This document shows, one piece after another, positions 38,817 to 48,170 of a stretch of 64,000 bases of DNA. Made by a program: the position numbers and the translations under genes. The notes below the pieces were generated by a model. The model had not been told where the DNA came from, ran no database searches, and saw only the letters and a program-made list of their open reading frames with translations. The DNA is from CAIMFV01 sp040757715. GTDB taxonomy: Bacteria; Pseudomonadota; Alphaproteobacteria; Caulobacterales; Caulobacteraceae. Where the stretch lies: contig JBFLWS010000013.1 of NCBI GenBank assembly GCA_040757715.1, positions 1 to 64,000 on the forward strand. Reading direction: 5' to 3'. Each line of letters opens with the position of its first letter. Within the stretch, counting starts at the first letter, position 1.

Positions 38817-39547
38817 TTCCCGTTCCGAAAAAGGCCGACTTCATGCAAGCGCCTGATCCCAAGGAGGCCGTGGGCCTCGCCGCCGCCCAGTTGGTGCAGT
38901 CCGGCATGGTGGTCGGTCTCGGCACCGGCTCCACCGCCGCCAAGTTCGTTTCGGCGCTGGGCCGCCGCGCCTGGGACGAGCGTCTCGACCTCGTCTGCGT
39001 GGCCACCTCCCGCGCCACCGCCGCCCAGGCGGTGGAGGAGGGGCTGAAGGTGGTGGAGCTGGACGAGGCCCCGCCCATCGACCTGTGCATCGACGGCGCC
39101 GACGAGATCGATCCAGCCCTCGCCCTCATCAAGGGCGGCGGCGGGGCGCTCTTGCGCGAGAAGCTGGTGTGGGAGGCCGCCAAGCGCTGCGTGGTCATCG
39201 CCGACGCCTCCAAGAAGGTGGCGCGCCTCGGCGCCTTCGCCCTGCCGGTGGAAGTGGTGAGCTTCGGCCACACCACCACGGCGGGGCGACTGTCCGGGCT
39301 CCTAAAGGACCTCGGCTACGTCGTCGAGCCCAAGCTGCGCCTCAATCGCACCGGCGCCCCCTTTGAAACCGACAATGGCGGCCTCATCTACGATCTCGCC
39401 CTTGGCGCGATCGAGGATGCGGAGTTTCTGGCGTCGGCCCTGAAGGGGATCACTGGCGTCGTGGAGCACGGGCTGTTCATCGGCCTCGCCCAGGAGGCCT
39501 TGATCGCGGCGGGCGGAGCGGTCGAGCGTCTCACGCTCGAGGCTTGA
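38813..39547 (+). CDS. rpiA: Ribose-5-phosphate isomerase A
   Basis: 244 aa. It interconverts ribose-5-P and ribulose-5-P in the pentose phosphate pathway. Family motifs are GLGTGSTAAKFV (phosphate loop), DGADEIDPALALIKGGGGAL with the catalytic Asp/Glu, and REKLVWEAAK. ATG 38813 overlaps the glmU stop; an in-frame ATG at 38843 would drop the first 10 residues, which are not conserved in the family. Confidence 0.95.
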   Translation: MIPVPKKADFMQAPDPKEAVGLAAAQLVQSGMVVGLGTGSTAAKFVSALGRRAWDERLDLVCVATSRATAAQAVEEGLKVVELDEAPPIDLCIDGADEIDPALALIKGGGGALLREKLVWEAAKRCVVIADASKKVARLGAFALPVEVVSFGHTTTAGRLSGLLKDLGYVVEPKLRLNRTGAPFETDNGGLIYDLALGAIEDAEFLASALKGITGVVEHGLFIGLAQEALIAAGGAVERLTLEA

Positions 39548-39587
39548 ACCCTTAGTCCCAACAGCCCGGCGACGGGCGGAGGATGGC

Positions 39588-40973
39588 ATGGCGGCCTTTG
39601 ACTACGACCTGTTCGTCATCGGCGCCGGCTCGGGCGGCGTGCGCGCCGCGCGGCTGGCGTCGCTCACCGGCGCCAAGGTCGCCATCGCCGAGGAGTACCG
39701 CGTGGGCGGCACCTGCGTGGTGCGCGGGTGCGTGCCCAAGAAGTTCATGGTCTACGCCTCTGAATTTTCGAAGGCTTTCGAGCTTGCCCGCGCCTATGGC
39801 TGGAACCCCGAGCCGGGCGGGTTCGACTGGCGGCGTTTCCTCATGGCCAAGGACGCGGAAATCGCCCGACTTTCAGGCATTTACACCGCGAACCTGCACA
39901 AGGCCGGGGTGGAGCTGATCCAGTCCAAGGCCCGATTTGTCGACGCCCACACGCTGGACCTGACGGACGAGAAGCGCAAGGTCACCGCGGCGCGGGTGCT
40001 GATCGCCACCGGCGGGCGCCCGACCCTGCCGCCCGACCTGCCGGGGGTGGAGCACGCCATCACCTCCAACGAGGCCTTCGACCTGCCGGAGCTGCCCAAG
40101 CGGGCGGTGGTGGTGGGCGGCGGCTACATCGCCGTGGAGTTCGCCGGCATCTTCCACGGTCTTGGCGTCGACACGACCCTTGTCTATCGCGGGCCCAACA
40201 TTCTGCGCGGCTTCGACGACGACGTGCGCGCGCATCTAGCCGACGAGCTGCACAAGCAGGGCCTGCGGGTCCTCCTCTCCACTCGCCACACCCGTATCGA
40301 AAAGACCGAGGCCGGCCTCGTCAGCCACTTCGAGAATGGCCACCAGCTGGAGAGCGACGTCGTGATGTTCGCCACCGGCCGCGAACCCTATGTGGAGGGG
40401 CTCGGGCTTGAGGCCGCGGGCGTCGAACTGAACGACAAGGGCGCGGTGAAGGTCGACGCCTATTCCAAGACCAATGTCGACCACATCTACGCCGTGGGCG
40501 ACGTCACCGACCGCATCAATCTGACGCCTGTGGCCATTCGCGAGGGCGCGGCCTTCGTGGACACGGTCTACCACAACCGCCCTACCGCCTTCGACCACGC
40601 CGACGTGGCCACCGCCGTCTTCTCCCAACCGCCCATCGGGGTGGTGGGCCTGACCGAGGCTGAGGCGCGCAAGGTCTGCGATGGCGTGGACGTCTATCTC
40701 ACCCGCTTCCGGCCCATGAAGACCGTGTTCGCCGCCAAGGAGGACCGGGCCCTGATGAAGCTCATCGTCGATGCGCGCACCGATGTGGTGCTGGGTTGCC
40801 ATATCGTCGGCCCGGACGCGCCGGAGATGATCCAGCTCGCCGCCATCGCGGTGAAGGCGAAGCTGACCAAGGCCCAGTGGGACGCCACCTGCGCCGTGCA
40901 CCCGACCCTCGCCGAAGAGCTGGTCACCCTGCGCGACAAGCAGGCGGCGCCGCAGATGCAGGCGGCGGAATGA
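39588..40973 (+). CDS. gor: Glutathione-disulfide reductase
   Basis: 461 aa pyridine-nucleotide disulfide oxidoreductase, NADPH-dependent reduction of GSSG. FAD motif GAGSGGVRAAR at 12-22, redox-active disulfide C43-VVRG-C48, NAD(P) motif VVGGGYIAVEFAG, and the C-terminal dimer motif AVHPTLAEELVTL with catalytic His/Glu. GGAGG precedes the start. It ends in an ATGA overlap with the O-antigen ligase gene. Relatives that reduce other low-molecular thiols cannot be excluded. Confidence 0.94.
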   Translation: MAAFDYDLFVIGAGSGGVRAARLASLTGAKVAIAEEYRVGGTCVVRGCVPKKFMVYASEFSKAFELARAYGWNPEPGGFDWRRFLMAKDAEIARLSGIYTANLHKAGVELIQSKARFVDAHTLDLTDEKRKVTAARVLIATGGRPTLPPDLPGVEHAITSNEAFDLPELPKRAVVVGGGYIAVEFAGIFHGLGVDTTLVYRGPNILRGFDDDVRAHLADELHKQGLRVLLSTRHTRIEKTEAGLVSHFENGHQLESDVVMFATGREPYVEGLGLEAAGVELNDKGAVKVDAYSKTNVDHIYAVGDVTDRINLTPVAIREGAAFVDTVYHNRPTAFDHADVATAVFSQPPIGVVGLTEAEARKVCDGVDVYLTRFRPMKTVFAAKEDRALMKLIVDARTDVVLGCHIVGPDAPEMIQLAAIAVKAKLTKAQWDATCAVHPTLAEELVTLRDKQAAPQMQAAE

Positions 40974-42274
40974 CCGTCGTCATGCTCGACATCGCCCCCT
41001 TGCGAGCCTGGACCTTGGCCCGCCGTCACTCGGCGGCGCGCTTGCTTCAGCGCCATCGCGACGGCGTCTGGCTGGTCAGCGCGGGAATCTCGCCCATCCT
41101 CGCCTTTGTCGCCTCCATGGGCTTCGCCGCCACCGTGGCCTTGGCGGGTCTTCTCTATGCCCCGTTCCTGCTGCGTCAGCGTCGGATGAGCCCCGGCTTC
41201 GCCATGCTGGGGGTGCTGCTGATATGGGGCCTGATCACCTACAGCTGGAGCCCGGCCCTGCCGTTGCATGCGGATTTCTCCAAGTACAAGCAGGTGGAGT
41301 CCATCACCGGTCTGAAGCTGGTGTTCGAGTTCGCGCTCTACGGCACCTTCTTCCTCGGCGCCACGCGTATCACGCCCAAGAACGGACGGCGCGGCCTTAC
41401 CCTGTTCGGAGTTTTGACCCTGGCCATAGCGGCGGTGGCCTTCACCGACGCCCTGGACGGGGGGCGCGTCTATGTCGGGCTGCGGGAGCTGTTCCACCAG
41501 CGCATCCGGTCCGACCTTGAGCTGCGCGATCTCGACCGGGTGAGCTATCCGCTGGCGGTGTGGGCCGCGCCGCTGACCCTGGCCATGACGCGCTCCCGTT
41601 GGCCGCGCTTGGCGCCGGTGCTGGCCGTGGCGATCTTCCTCGCCTGTCTGGCGCTAGGCAAGGACGCTACGGTGGCAGCGCTGATCGCGGCGCTGGCCGC
41701 TTACCTCTTGGTGCGCTACGGCGGCAAGAAGGCGATCTGGGCCTGTATGGGCGCCTGCGTACTCTACTTCACCCTGGCGCCCCTGGCCGTGGCGCTGGTG
41801 CTCGATCATGTTCACCTGGCGGCGAACGGCGCGCAACAGGTGGGCAAGGTGTCCTGGGCCGCGCGTCTCGACATCTGGCGCCTGACCGAACAGCTCGTCG
41901 AGCAAAAGCCCTTCACCGGCTGGGGCCTCGACGCCGCCCGTACTATCCAAGGCATTCCGCTGCATCCGCACAACGCCGCCTTGCAGATCTGGCTGGAGCT
42001 CGGCCTGCCGGGCGCCACCATCGCCGCCATGCTGTTCACCTGGATATTCTACGGCATCGGCGAACTGCAAACGGAGGACGCCGAGATGGCCGGGGCGGCG
42101 GCCGGCGCGGTGGCGGCCTATCTGGTCATCGGCGCGCTCAGCTTCGGCGTCTGGCAGGAGTGGTGGCTGGGGCTCGGCGCCCTCACCGCCGGCATGATCG
42201 CCGTGGACGCCGTGGCGCGCGTGAACGAGCGGGCGCACGCGGTGAAGGACGACCTCCTGCCGCTGCTCGACTAG
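40970..42274 (+). CDS. O-antigen ligase family membrane protein
   Basis: 434 aa with about ten membrane helices. The large periplasmic loop and the WaaL/Wzy_C signature (KPFTGWGLDAARTI, then HPHNAALQIWLELGLPG with the essential HxxHN-like histidine) mark a lipid-linked polysaccharide ligase or polymerase. Which one is not decidable from sequence. Its start overlaps the gor stop (ATGA at 40970-40973), and its TAG stop is the first bases of the palindromic repeat at 42272. Confidence 0.86.
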   Translation: MTVVMLDIAPLRAWTLARRHSAARLLQRHRDGVWLVSAGISPILAFVASMGFAATVALAGLLYAPFLLRQRRMSPGFAMLGVLLIWGLITYSWSPALPLHADFSKYKQVESITGLKLVFEFALYGTFFLGATRITPKNGRRGLTLFGVLTLAIAAVAFTDALDGGRVYVGLRELFHQRIRSDLELRDLDRVSYPLAVWAAPLTLAMTRSRWPRLAPVLAVAIFLACLALGKDATVAALIAALAAYLLVRYGGKKAIWACMGACVLYFTLAPLAVALVLDHVHLAANGAQQVGKVSWAARLDIWRLTEQLVEQKPFTGWGLDAARTIQGIPLHPHNAALQIWLELGLPGATIAAMLFTWIFYGIGELQTEDAEMAGAAAGAVAAYLVIGALSFGVWQEWWLGLGALTAGMIAVDAVARVNERAHAVKDDLLPLLD

Positions 42275-42323
42275 AGCGCGTTCCGAAAAAGTGGAAACCG
42301 GTTTTTCGATGAGAACGCGCTCC
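42272..42323. repeat. Palindromic repeat R2, hairpin A
   Basis: Perfect 9-bp arms GAGCGCGTT/AACGCGCTC (42274-42282 with 42314-42322) around the core CGAAAAAGTGG-aaa-CCGGTTTTTCG. The first three bases are the stop codon of the ligase gene. Probably acts as a terminator or 3' stabiliser. Confidence 0.85.
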
Positions 42324-42337
42324 AGTCCAAGGATGCA

Positions 42338-42384
42338 GAGCACGATTCAACGATTAGCCGGTTTCGGCTAATCGCATCGTGCTC
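42338..42384. repeat. Palindromic repeat R2, hairpin B
   Basis: Outer arms GAGCACGAT/ATCGTGCTC (42338-42346 with 42376-42384) and inner arms CGATTAGCC/GGCTAATCG (42351-42359 with 42366-42374). It follows hairpin A after 15 nt, as in R1. Confidence 0.8.
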
Positions 42385-42478
42385 TAGCCCCCCATAATTC
42401 AGTGATCGCGAGACTATTTTTGCGCATTGGCCGCGAAGGCCCTATATGCAGCGCAATTCTTTTTCCAGAAGACGGCCT

Positions 42479-43864
42479 ATGACTGAGCGTTGGACCCCCT
42501 CGAGCTGGCGAGCGAAGCCCGCCAAGCACATTCCGCAGGACTACCCTGACCCCACCGAACTCGCCCGCGTGGAGGGCGAGCTGCGCCGCATGCCGCCGCT
42601 CGTTTTCGCCGGCGAGGCGCGGCGGCTGAAGTCGCTGCTGGGCGACGCCGCCGAGGGGCGCGCCTTCCTGCTGCAGGGCGGCGACTGCGCGGAGAGCTTC
42701 AAGGAGTTCCACGCCGACAATATCCGCGACACCTTCCGCCTCTTGTTGCAGATGGCGGTGGTGCTCACCTTCGCCGGCGGCCGTCCGGTGGTGAAGGTCG
42801 GCCGCATCGCCGGCCAGTTCGCCAAGCCGCGTTCGGAGCCTACTGAGACCATCGACGGCGTGACCTTGCCGTCGTATCGGGGCGACATCATCAACGGCCA
42901 GGAGTTCGATCCCGCTTCCCGCGCTCCGGACCCCGAGCGGCTGATCAAGGCCTACGCCCAGTCGGCGGCGACGCTCAACTTGCTGCGCGCCTTCGCCGGC
43001 GGCGGTTACGCCAACCTCTACAACATCCACCGCTGGACCCTCGGTTTCGTGGAGGGCAGCCCGCAAGGCGCGCGCTATCGTGAACTGGCGGACAAGATCT
43101 CCGAGACCTTGAGCTTCATGTCGGCCATCGGCCTGACCCCGGAGCGCAATCCCGAACTGCACCGGGTGGAGTTCTTCACCAGCCACGAAGCGCTGCTGCT
43201 TGGCGTCGAAGAGGCCATGACCCGCGTCGATTCCACCTCGGGCGATTGGTACGACACCTCGGCCCACATGGTGTGGATCGGCGAGCGCACCCGTCAGCTC
43301 GACGGCGCGCACCTGGAATATTTCCGCGGAATCAAGAACCCGGTGGGGGTCAAGTGCGGCCCGACCATGGAGCCGGACGAGCTTCTGCGCCTGGCCGAGG
43401 CGCTCAATCCCGCCAATGAGGCGGGCCGCCTGACCCTCATCGGTCGCTTCGGCGCCGACAAGGTGGGCCAGCGCCTGCCGGCCCTCATGGCCGCCACCAA
43501 GAAGGCGGGGCTGAAGGTCGTGTGGTCCATCGACCCTATGCACGGCAACACCTTGAAGGCCGGCAACGGTTACAAGACCCGTCCCTTCGACCGCATCCTC
43601 GCCGAGGTGAAAACCTTCATCGAGGTGGCCGAGGCCGAGGGCGTGCCCCCGGGCGGCGTGCATCTGGAAATGACCGGCCAGAACGTCACCGAGTGCATCG
43701 GTGGGGCGCGGGCCTTGAGCGAAGACCAGCTCACCGACCGCTACCACACCCACTGCGATCCGCGCCTCAACGCCGACCAAGCGCTGGAGCTGGCCTTCCT
43801 GGTGGCGGAGAAGCTGAAGTCCACCCGCACTCCGGAAGCCGTCCTCGCCGCCGCCGCGGGGTGA
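42479..43864 (+). CDS. 3-deoxy-7-phosphoheptulonate synthase, class II
   Basis: 461 aa, the class II (plant/AroAII-type) length. It condenses PEP and erythrose-4-P, the first step of the shikimate pathway. Signature stretches are WTPSSWRAKPAKHIPQDYPD, LLQGGDCAESF, the metal-binding MHGNT and MTGQNVTECIGG. ATG 42479 matches the conserved start; the frame to 42446 adds a basic leader without a ribosome binding site. It overlaps nothing, but only one base separates it from the glycerate kinase gene. Confidence 0.95.
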   Translation: MTERWTPSSWRAKPAKHIPQDYPDPTELARVEGELRRMPPLVFAGEARRLKSLLGDAAEGRAFLLQGGDCAESFKEFHADNIRDTFRLLLQMAVVLTFAGGRPVVKVGRIAGQFAKPRSEPTETIDGVTLPSYRGDIINGQEFDPASRAPDPERLIKAYAQSAATLNLLRAFAGGGYANLYNIHRWTLGFVEGSPQGARYRELADKISETLSFMSAIGLTPERNPELHRVEFFTSHEALLLGVEEAMTRVDSTSGDWYDTSAHMVWIGERTRQLDGAHLEYFRGIKNPVGVKCGPTMEPDELLRLAEALNPANEAGRLTLIGRFGADKVGQRLPALMAATKKAGLKVVWSIDPMHGNTLKAGNGYKTRPFDRILAEVKTFIEVAEAEGVPPGGVHLEMTGQNVTECIGGARALSEDQLTDRYHTHCDPRLNADQALELAFLVAEKLKSTRTPEAVLAAAAG

Positions 43865-43865
43865 G

Positions 43866-45107
43866 ATGAGCGCCGCTGCGCTGGAGAGCCTCTGGCGCGC
43901 GGCGCTGACAGCCGCCGACCCCTACGCCGCCACCCTCGCGGCTTTGCCGGACCCGCCGACCAGCGGGCGCCTGGCGGTGCTCGCCGCTGGCAAGGCCGTC
44001 GCGCGCATGGCTGAGGCGGCGGAGGCCCGCTTCGGCGACCAGGTGACCGGCCTCGCTGTAGCTCCGGACGGCTATGGCGCGTCCCTGCGATTTCTGGAGA
44101 TGATCGCGGCTTCGCACCCCACGCCGGACGCGCGGGGGCTTGAAGCGGCAGCGAAGGCGCTGAAGCTGGCGGAGAGCCTGGGGGAGGGGGACCTCTTGCT
44201 GACCCTCATCTCCGGCGGGGCCTCAGCGCTACTGCCCGCCCCCGTGGCCGGCGTCAGCCTCACGGAAAAACAGGCCCTCACAAGGGCACTCCTCGCCAGC
44301 GGCGCGCCCATCGCCGCCATCAATGGCGTGCGCAAGCACCTGTCGCGGCTGAAAGGCGGGCGCCTCGCGATCTCCGCCTGGCCGGCCAGGACCCTGACCC
44401 TCGCCGTCTCCGACGTGCCCGGCGATGATCCGGCGGTGATCGGCTCCGGCCCCACGGTGGGCGATCCCACCAGCTTGGCGGACGCTCTCGACACCCTCAG
44501 CCGCTATGGCGTCGAGGCGTCCGCCGCGGTGTTGGCGGCGCTGCGCGATCCCGCCAATGAAACCCCCAAGCCCGGCGATCCCCGCCTCGCCCGTAGCGCC
44601 TATCAGCTCATCCTTCGCCCCGCCGACATGCTGGCTGCGGCGGGGAGGGCGGCGGAGGGGCTCGGCTATCGGCCGGTGATGCTGGGCGACGCGCTGCGGG
44701 GCGAGGCGCGCCTCATCGCCGCCGAACATGCCCGGCTGGCCCTGAACGCCGCGCCCGGAACCGCGCTCATCTCCGGAGGCGAGCTCGATGTCACCGGCGC
44801 CAGCGGAAGCGAGCCCGGCGGCCGTTGCCGCGAGTATCTGCTCGCCCTCGCCGTCGCCTTGAACGGCGCGCCGGGCGTATCCGCCTGCGCCCTCGACACC
44901 GACGGGATCGACGGCAGGGGCGGCGAGGCGGGCGCCCGCATCGATTCCACCACCCTCGCCCGCGCCTCTGCGCTTCAGCTCGACGCCGAGCAGCTTCTAG
45001 CCCATCACGCCTCGGGGGCTTTTTTCAACGCGCTTGGCGATGCGATCGTGACCGGGCCGACACGCACCAACCTCGCCGACCTCCGGGTGATCTTGATCGA
45101 CGCCTAA
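43866..45107 (+). CDS. Glycerate 2-kinase (MOFRL family)
   Basis: 413 aa with the two-domain DUF4147/MOFRL architecture. The N-terminal GRLAVLAAGKAVARMAEA glycine loop and LLTLISGGASALLPAP precede the MOFRL domain (CALDTDGIDGRGGEAGARID). It phosphorylates D-glycerate to 2-phosphoglycerate, as in hydroxypyruvate/tartronate routes. It follows the DAHP synthase gene with a 1-nt gap, so probably co-transcribed, although the pathways are unrelated. Confidence 0.9.
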   Translation: MSAAALESLWRAALTAADPYAATLAALPDPPTSGRLAVLAAGKAVARMAEAAEARFGDQVTGLAVAPDGYGASLRFLEMIAASHPTPDARGLEAAAKALKLAESLGEGDLLLTLISGGASALLPAPVAGVSLTEKQALTRALLASGAPIAAINGVRKHLSRLKGGRLAISAWPARTLTLAVSDVPGDDPAVIGSGPTVGDPTSLADALDTLSRYGVEASAAVLAALRDPANETPKPGDPRLARSAYQLILRPADMLAAAGRAAEGLGYRPVMLGDALRGEARLIAAEHARLALNAAPGTALISGGELDVTGASGSEPGGRCREYLLALAVALNGAPGVSACALDTDGIDGRGGEAGARIDSTTLARASALQLDAEQLLAHHASGAFFNALGDAIVTGPTRTNLADLRVILIDA

Positions 45108-45180
45108 TAGGCGCCATGTGCCTTGCCTTCCTGGTTACGGACGTTACGGTCCGCCACCCCGAGCAACTGGAGCGTTCCCC

Positions 45181-46542
45181 GTGGCTGTCGCCCGCCGCGC
45201 GCACATGGCTGTTTCCCGTCGCGACCTGGCCGAGCTGATCAAGCTCGCCTGGCCGGTGGTGGTGGCGCGCCTCGGCATCCAGGTGATGGGCCTCACCGAT
45301 GCGGTGGTGGTGGGCCAGTATTCGGCGACCCAGCTCGGCTATCATGCGCTCGCCTGGGCCCCCACCATGATCGCCCTGGTCACCGGGGTCGGCCTCCTGC
45401 AAGGCGTGCAGGTGATGACCGCCCGGGCCATGGGCGAGGGCAAGCCGGAAAAGGCGGGCGCCGCCTTACGTCGGGGCGTGGTCTACGCCCTGTGGATCGG
45501 CCTCGCCTCCAGCCTGATCCTGGTGTTCGCGGGGCCTCTGTTCCTGCGCAGCCTCGGCATGAAGGACGGCCTCGCCGAGGGGGCCATTCCGGTGATGCTG
45601 GTGTTCAGCCTCTCGCTGACCCCCAACCTGATCTACATCGCCGCCACCAATTTCGTGGAGGGCCTTGGCCGGCCCGGCATGGGGGCGGTGACCATGTGGG
45701 CGGCCAATCTCGCCAACCTGGCGCTGAACCTGCTCTTGGTGCCGGGGACCTTCGGCCTGCCGGCGCTGGGGGCGGTGGGGGCGGCCTGCGCCACCTTCGG
45801 CAGCCGCATAGTCATGATGATCATCCTGCTCGGCTGGATCGCCATGATGCCGGGCGCCAAGGGCTTCGGCCTTTTCAAGCGCCCCGCATCCGATCCCGCC
45901 GCCGAGCGTGAACAGCGCCATGTGGGCTATGGGGCCGGCGCGTCGCTGTTCGTGGAGGTGGCCGCCTTCTCCGGCATGAACATCGTCGCCGGCTGGCTCG
46001 GCGGCCTCGCCGTCGCAGGCTGGGCCGTGGTGCTGAACGTGGCGGCCATCGTGTTCATGGCCCCCTTGGGCATCTCCGCGGCCACCTCCATCCTGGTGGG
46101 CCAGGCCTATGGGGCCAAGGATTCCGCCGCCGTCACCCGCGCCGGGATCACCGGCTTCATCGCCGCCATCGGGGTGACTTCCGTCTGCGCCCTCTTCGTG
46201 GGCCTCTGTGCGCCCCTGGTGGCGGGGGCCTACAGCCGGGACCCGGCCCTCATCGCCGTGATCGCGCCGGCCCTGGTGCTGGCCTCGCTGTTCTTCGTGG
46301 CTGACGGACTGCAGACCGTGGGCGCCAACGCGCTTCGAGCGAGAGGCGACGTGGTGGTCCCCACCGTCACCCATGTGGCCAGCTACGCGGTGGTGATGCT
46401 GCCGCTGGGCTATGGCCTCGCCCTGCCGGCGGGGATGGGGCTGATGGGCATCGTCTGGTCGGTGATCTGGGCGAGCCTCCTGTCGGCCGGGCTCCTGGTG
46501 GGCCGCTTCGGCTGGCTGTCGATGAAGGCGTTGGGGAAGTAG
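45181..46542 (+). CDS. MATE family multidrug/sodium antiporter
   Basis: 453 aa with twelve hydrophobic helices in two related halves: LIKLAWPVVVARLGIQVMGL at the start, and FVEVAAFSGMNIVAGWLGGL beginning the second half. MATE proteins expel drugs or metabolites using Na+ or H+ gradients. The start is GTG 45181 with GGAG 8 nt upstream; ATG 45205 is the alternative. Its last 37 codons have a diverged copy at 49708-49815. Confidence 0.88.
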   Translation: MAVARRAHMAVSRRDLAELIKLAWPVVVARLGIQVMGLTDAVVVGQYSATQLGYHALAWAPTMIALVTGVGLLQGVQVMTARAMGEGKPEKAGAALRRGVVYALWIGLASSLILVFAGPLFLRSLGMKDGLAEGAIPVMLVFSLSLTPNLIYIAATNFVEGLGRPGMGAVTMWAANLANLALNLLLVPGTFGLPALGAVGAACATFGSRIVMMIILLGWIAMMPGAKGFGLFKRPASDPAAEREQRHVGYGAGASLFVEVAAFSGMNIVAGWLGGLAVAGWAVVLNVAAIVFMAPLGISAATSILVGQAYGAKDSAAVTRAGITGFIAAIGVTSVCALFVGLCAPLVAGAYSRDPALIAVIAPALVLASLFFVADGLQTVGANALRARGDVVVPTVTHVASYAVVMLPLGYGLALPAGMGLMGIVWSVIWASLLSAGLLVGRFGWLSMKALGK

Positions 46543-46564
46543 GGCGGACTCTGACGCACCATTT

Positions 46565-46588
46565 GTATAGGGTAGCCCCCTATGCTAT
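46565..46588. promoter_or_regulatory. DmeR (RcnR/FrmR-type) operator candidate
   Basis: TATAGGGTAGCCCCCTATGC carries ATAGGG and CCCCTAT as inverted arms around a G/C tract, the form of CsoR/RcnR-family operators, including CCCCCTAT-type sites before dmeR genes. It ends 10 nt before the repressor start, so binding would block transcription of dmeRF. Confidence 0.65.
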
Positions 46589-46597
46589 GTCGCCGTC

Positions 46598-46876
46598 ATG
46601 ACTCACACCATCGAACAAAAAGACAAGCTCCTCGCCCGCGCCCGCCGCCTCCGGGGACAGGTCGTGGCGGTGGAGCGGGCCATCGAGAGCGAGGCGGGCT
46701 GCGAGAAGGTTATGCACCTGCTCGCCAGCGCGCGCGCCGCCATGGCCGGGCTCATGGCGGTGGTGGTCGAGGACCATGTGCTCACGCACCTGGTCGACCG
46801 GGAGAAGCACCCCGACGCCTTCAACGCCGACGCCGCCGAGGACTTGCTCGCGGTGGTGCGGACCTATCTGAAATAG
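46598..46876 (+). CDS. dmeR: Ni/Co-sensing repressor of the RcnR/FrmR family
   Basis: 92 aa, all-helical CsoR/RcnR fold. All four side-chain positions used by E. coli RcnR for nickel/cobalt are kept: H3, C35, H60 and H64 (MTH; EAGCEKV; EDHVLTH). This favours a metal sensor over the formaldehyde sensor FrmR, which lacks this set. It is followed 10 nt later by the CDF exporter, and an RcnR-like operator lies directly upstream, so it is expected to repress both until Ni(II)/Co(II) binds. Confidence 0.88.
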   Translation: MTHTIEQKDKLLARARRLRGQVVAVERAIESEAGCEKVMHLLASARAAMAGLMAVVVEDHVLTHLVDREKHPDAFNADAAEDLLAVVRTYLK

Positions 46877-46886
46877 GAGACCACCG

Positions 46887-48170
46887 ATGACTGGCGCTCG
46901 GATTGGGCCCGCCCCCTCGGCCCATGACCACATCTTCCTCGGATCCGCGCATGAGCGCAACGAGCGTCGCGCCTGGTTCGTCATCGCCTTGTGCGGCGCG
47001 ATGATGCTGATCGAGATCGTGGGCGGGTTGCTGTTCGGATCGATCGCGCTGGTGGCCGACGGCCTGCACATGTCCACCCACGCGGGCGCGCTCCTGCTCG
47101 CGGCGCTGGCCTATACCTACGCCCGGCGATATGCGGCCGATCCTCGCTTCAGCTTCGGCACCGGCAAGCTTGGCGACCTCGCCGGTTTCACCAGCGCCGT
47201 GGTTCTGGCCATGATCGCGCTCTTGATCGGCTACGAGGCGGTGTCGCGCCTGTTCGCGCCGGTGCCGATCCATTTCGCCGAGGCCATTCCCATCGCGGCG
47301 CTGGGCCTCGCGGTCAACCTCGCCAGCGCGTGGCTCTTGAGCGGCGGTCATGGCCACGATCATGGCCACGGTCACAGTCACGGCCACAGTCATCATGGCG
47401 CCGGGGGCGGCCACGCCCACCACGACGACCACGCTGAGGCGCAGGTGATCGGCTTCCCTGACGGGCTGCTGCGCCTGGAGGTGTTCGAAGACGGCGTCCC
47501 GCCGAGGTTTCGCATCCACGCGGACTGGTCGCCGCCCGAGCCGATCGAGGTCGAGACCATCCGCCCCGATGGCACGCGGCAAGTGTTCGCCATGGCCTGG
47601 CGCGACGGGGTGCTGGAGAGCCTCGACGACATTCCTGAACCGCACGCCTTCACGGCCGAGGTGCGTTTGGGCTCAGGTCCTGAGGCGCAACGGCGCTCGG
47701 TTGTGTTCGAGGAGCACGAGCACGCATCGGGCCACGCCCATCATAACGACAACAACATGCGCGCGGCGGTGATCCACGTCATGGCCGACGCCGCCGTCTC
47801 CGTGCTGGTGATCGTGGGCCTCGTGCTCGCGCAGCTGTTCGGCTGGATGTGGATGGACCCGCTCGCCGGGCTCGTCGGCGCCTTGGTGATCGCGAGCTGG
47901 TCCTACGGCCTGATCCGCGACACCGGCGCGATCCTGCTCGACATGAACCCCGATCGCCGACTCACCGACCAGATTCGGCAGACGGTGGAGTCCTCAGGCG
48001 ACGCGGTGGTCGACCTGCACCTGTGGCGGCTGGGGCCGGGCCACCTGGGCGCGATCCTCAGCGTGGCGGGGGCTGGCGAGCGGGACGAGGCGCACTATCG
48101 CGCCCAGTTGGCGCGCTTTGCAGCGCTGTCGCACGTGACCATCGAGATCGTACGGCCGCGCGCGGCATAG
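46887..48170 (+). CDS. dmeF: CDF family Ni(II)/Co(II) exporter with His-rich loop and inserted domain
   Basis: 427 aa cation diffusion facilitator. Six helices are expected; metal site motifs are HMSTHAGAL (helix 2) and HVMADAAVS (helix 5, DxxxD-type replaced by H-M-A-D). The loop between helices 4 and 5 is large: a His-rich stretch (GHDHGHGHSHGHSHHG, residues about 153-168), an inserted beta-rich domain of about 80 residues, then EEHEHASGHAHH. The same fold inside this loop occurs in DmeF-type exporters. It moves Ni/Co out of the cytoplasm. Operon with dmeR. The TAG stop overlaps repeat R3. Confidence 0.9.
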   Translation: MTGARIGPAPSAHDHIFLGSAHERNERRAWFVIALCGAMMLIEIVGGLLFGSIALVADGLHMSTHAGALLLAALAYTYARRYAADPRFSFGTGKLGDLAGFTSAVVLAMIALLIGYEAVSRLFAPVPIHFAEAIPIAALGLAVNLASAWLLSGGHGHDHGHGHSHGHSHHGAGGGHAHHDDHAEAQVIGFPDGLLRLEVFEDGVPPRFRIHADWSPPEPIEVETIRPDGTRQVFAMAWRDGVLESLDDIPEPHAFTAEVRLGSGPEAQRRSVVFEEHEHASGHAHHNDNNMRAAVIHVMADAAVSVLVIVGLVLAQLFGWMWMDPLAGLVGALVIASWSYGLIRDTGAILLDMNPDRRLTDQIRQTVESSGDAVVDLHLWRLGPGHLGAILSVAGAGERDEAHYRAQLARFAALSHVTIEIVRPRAA

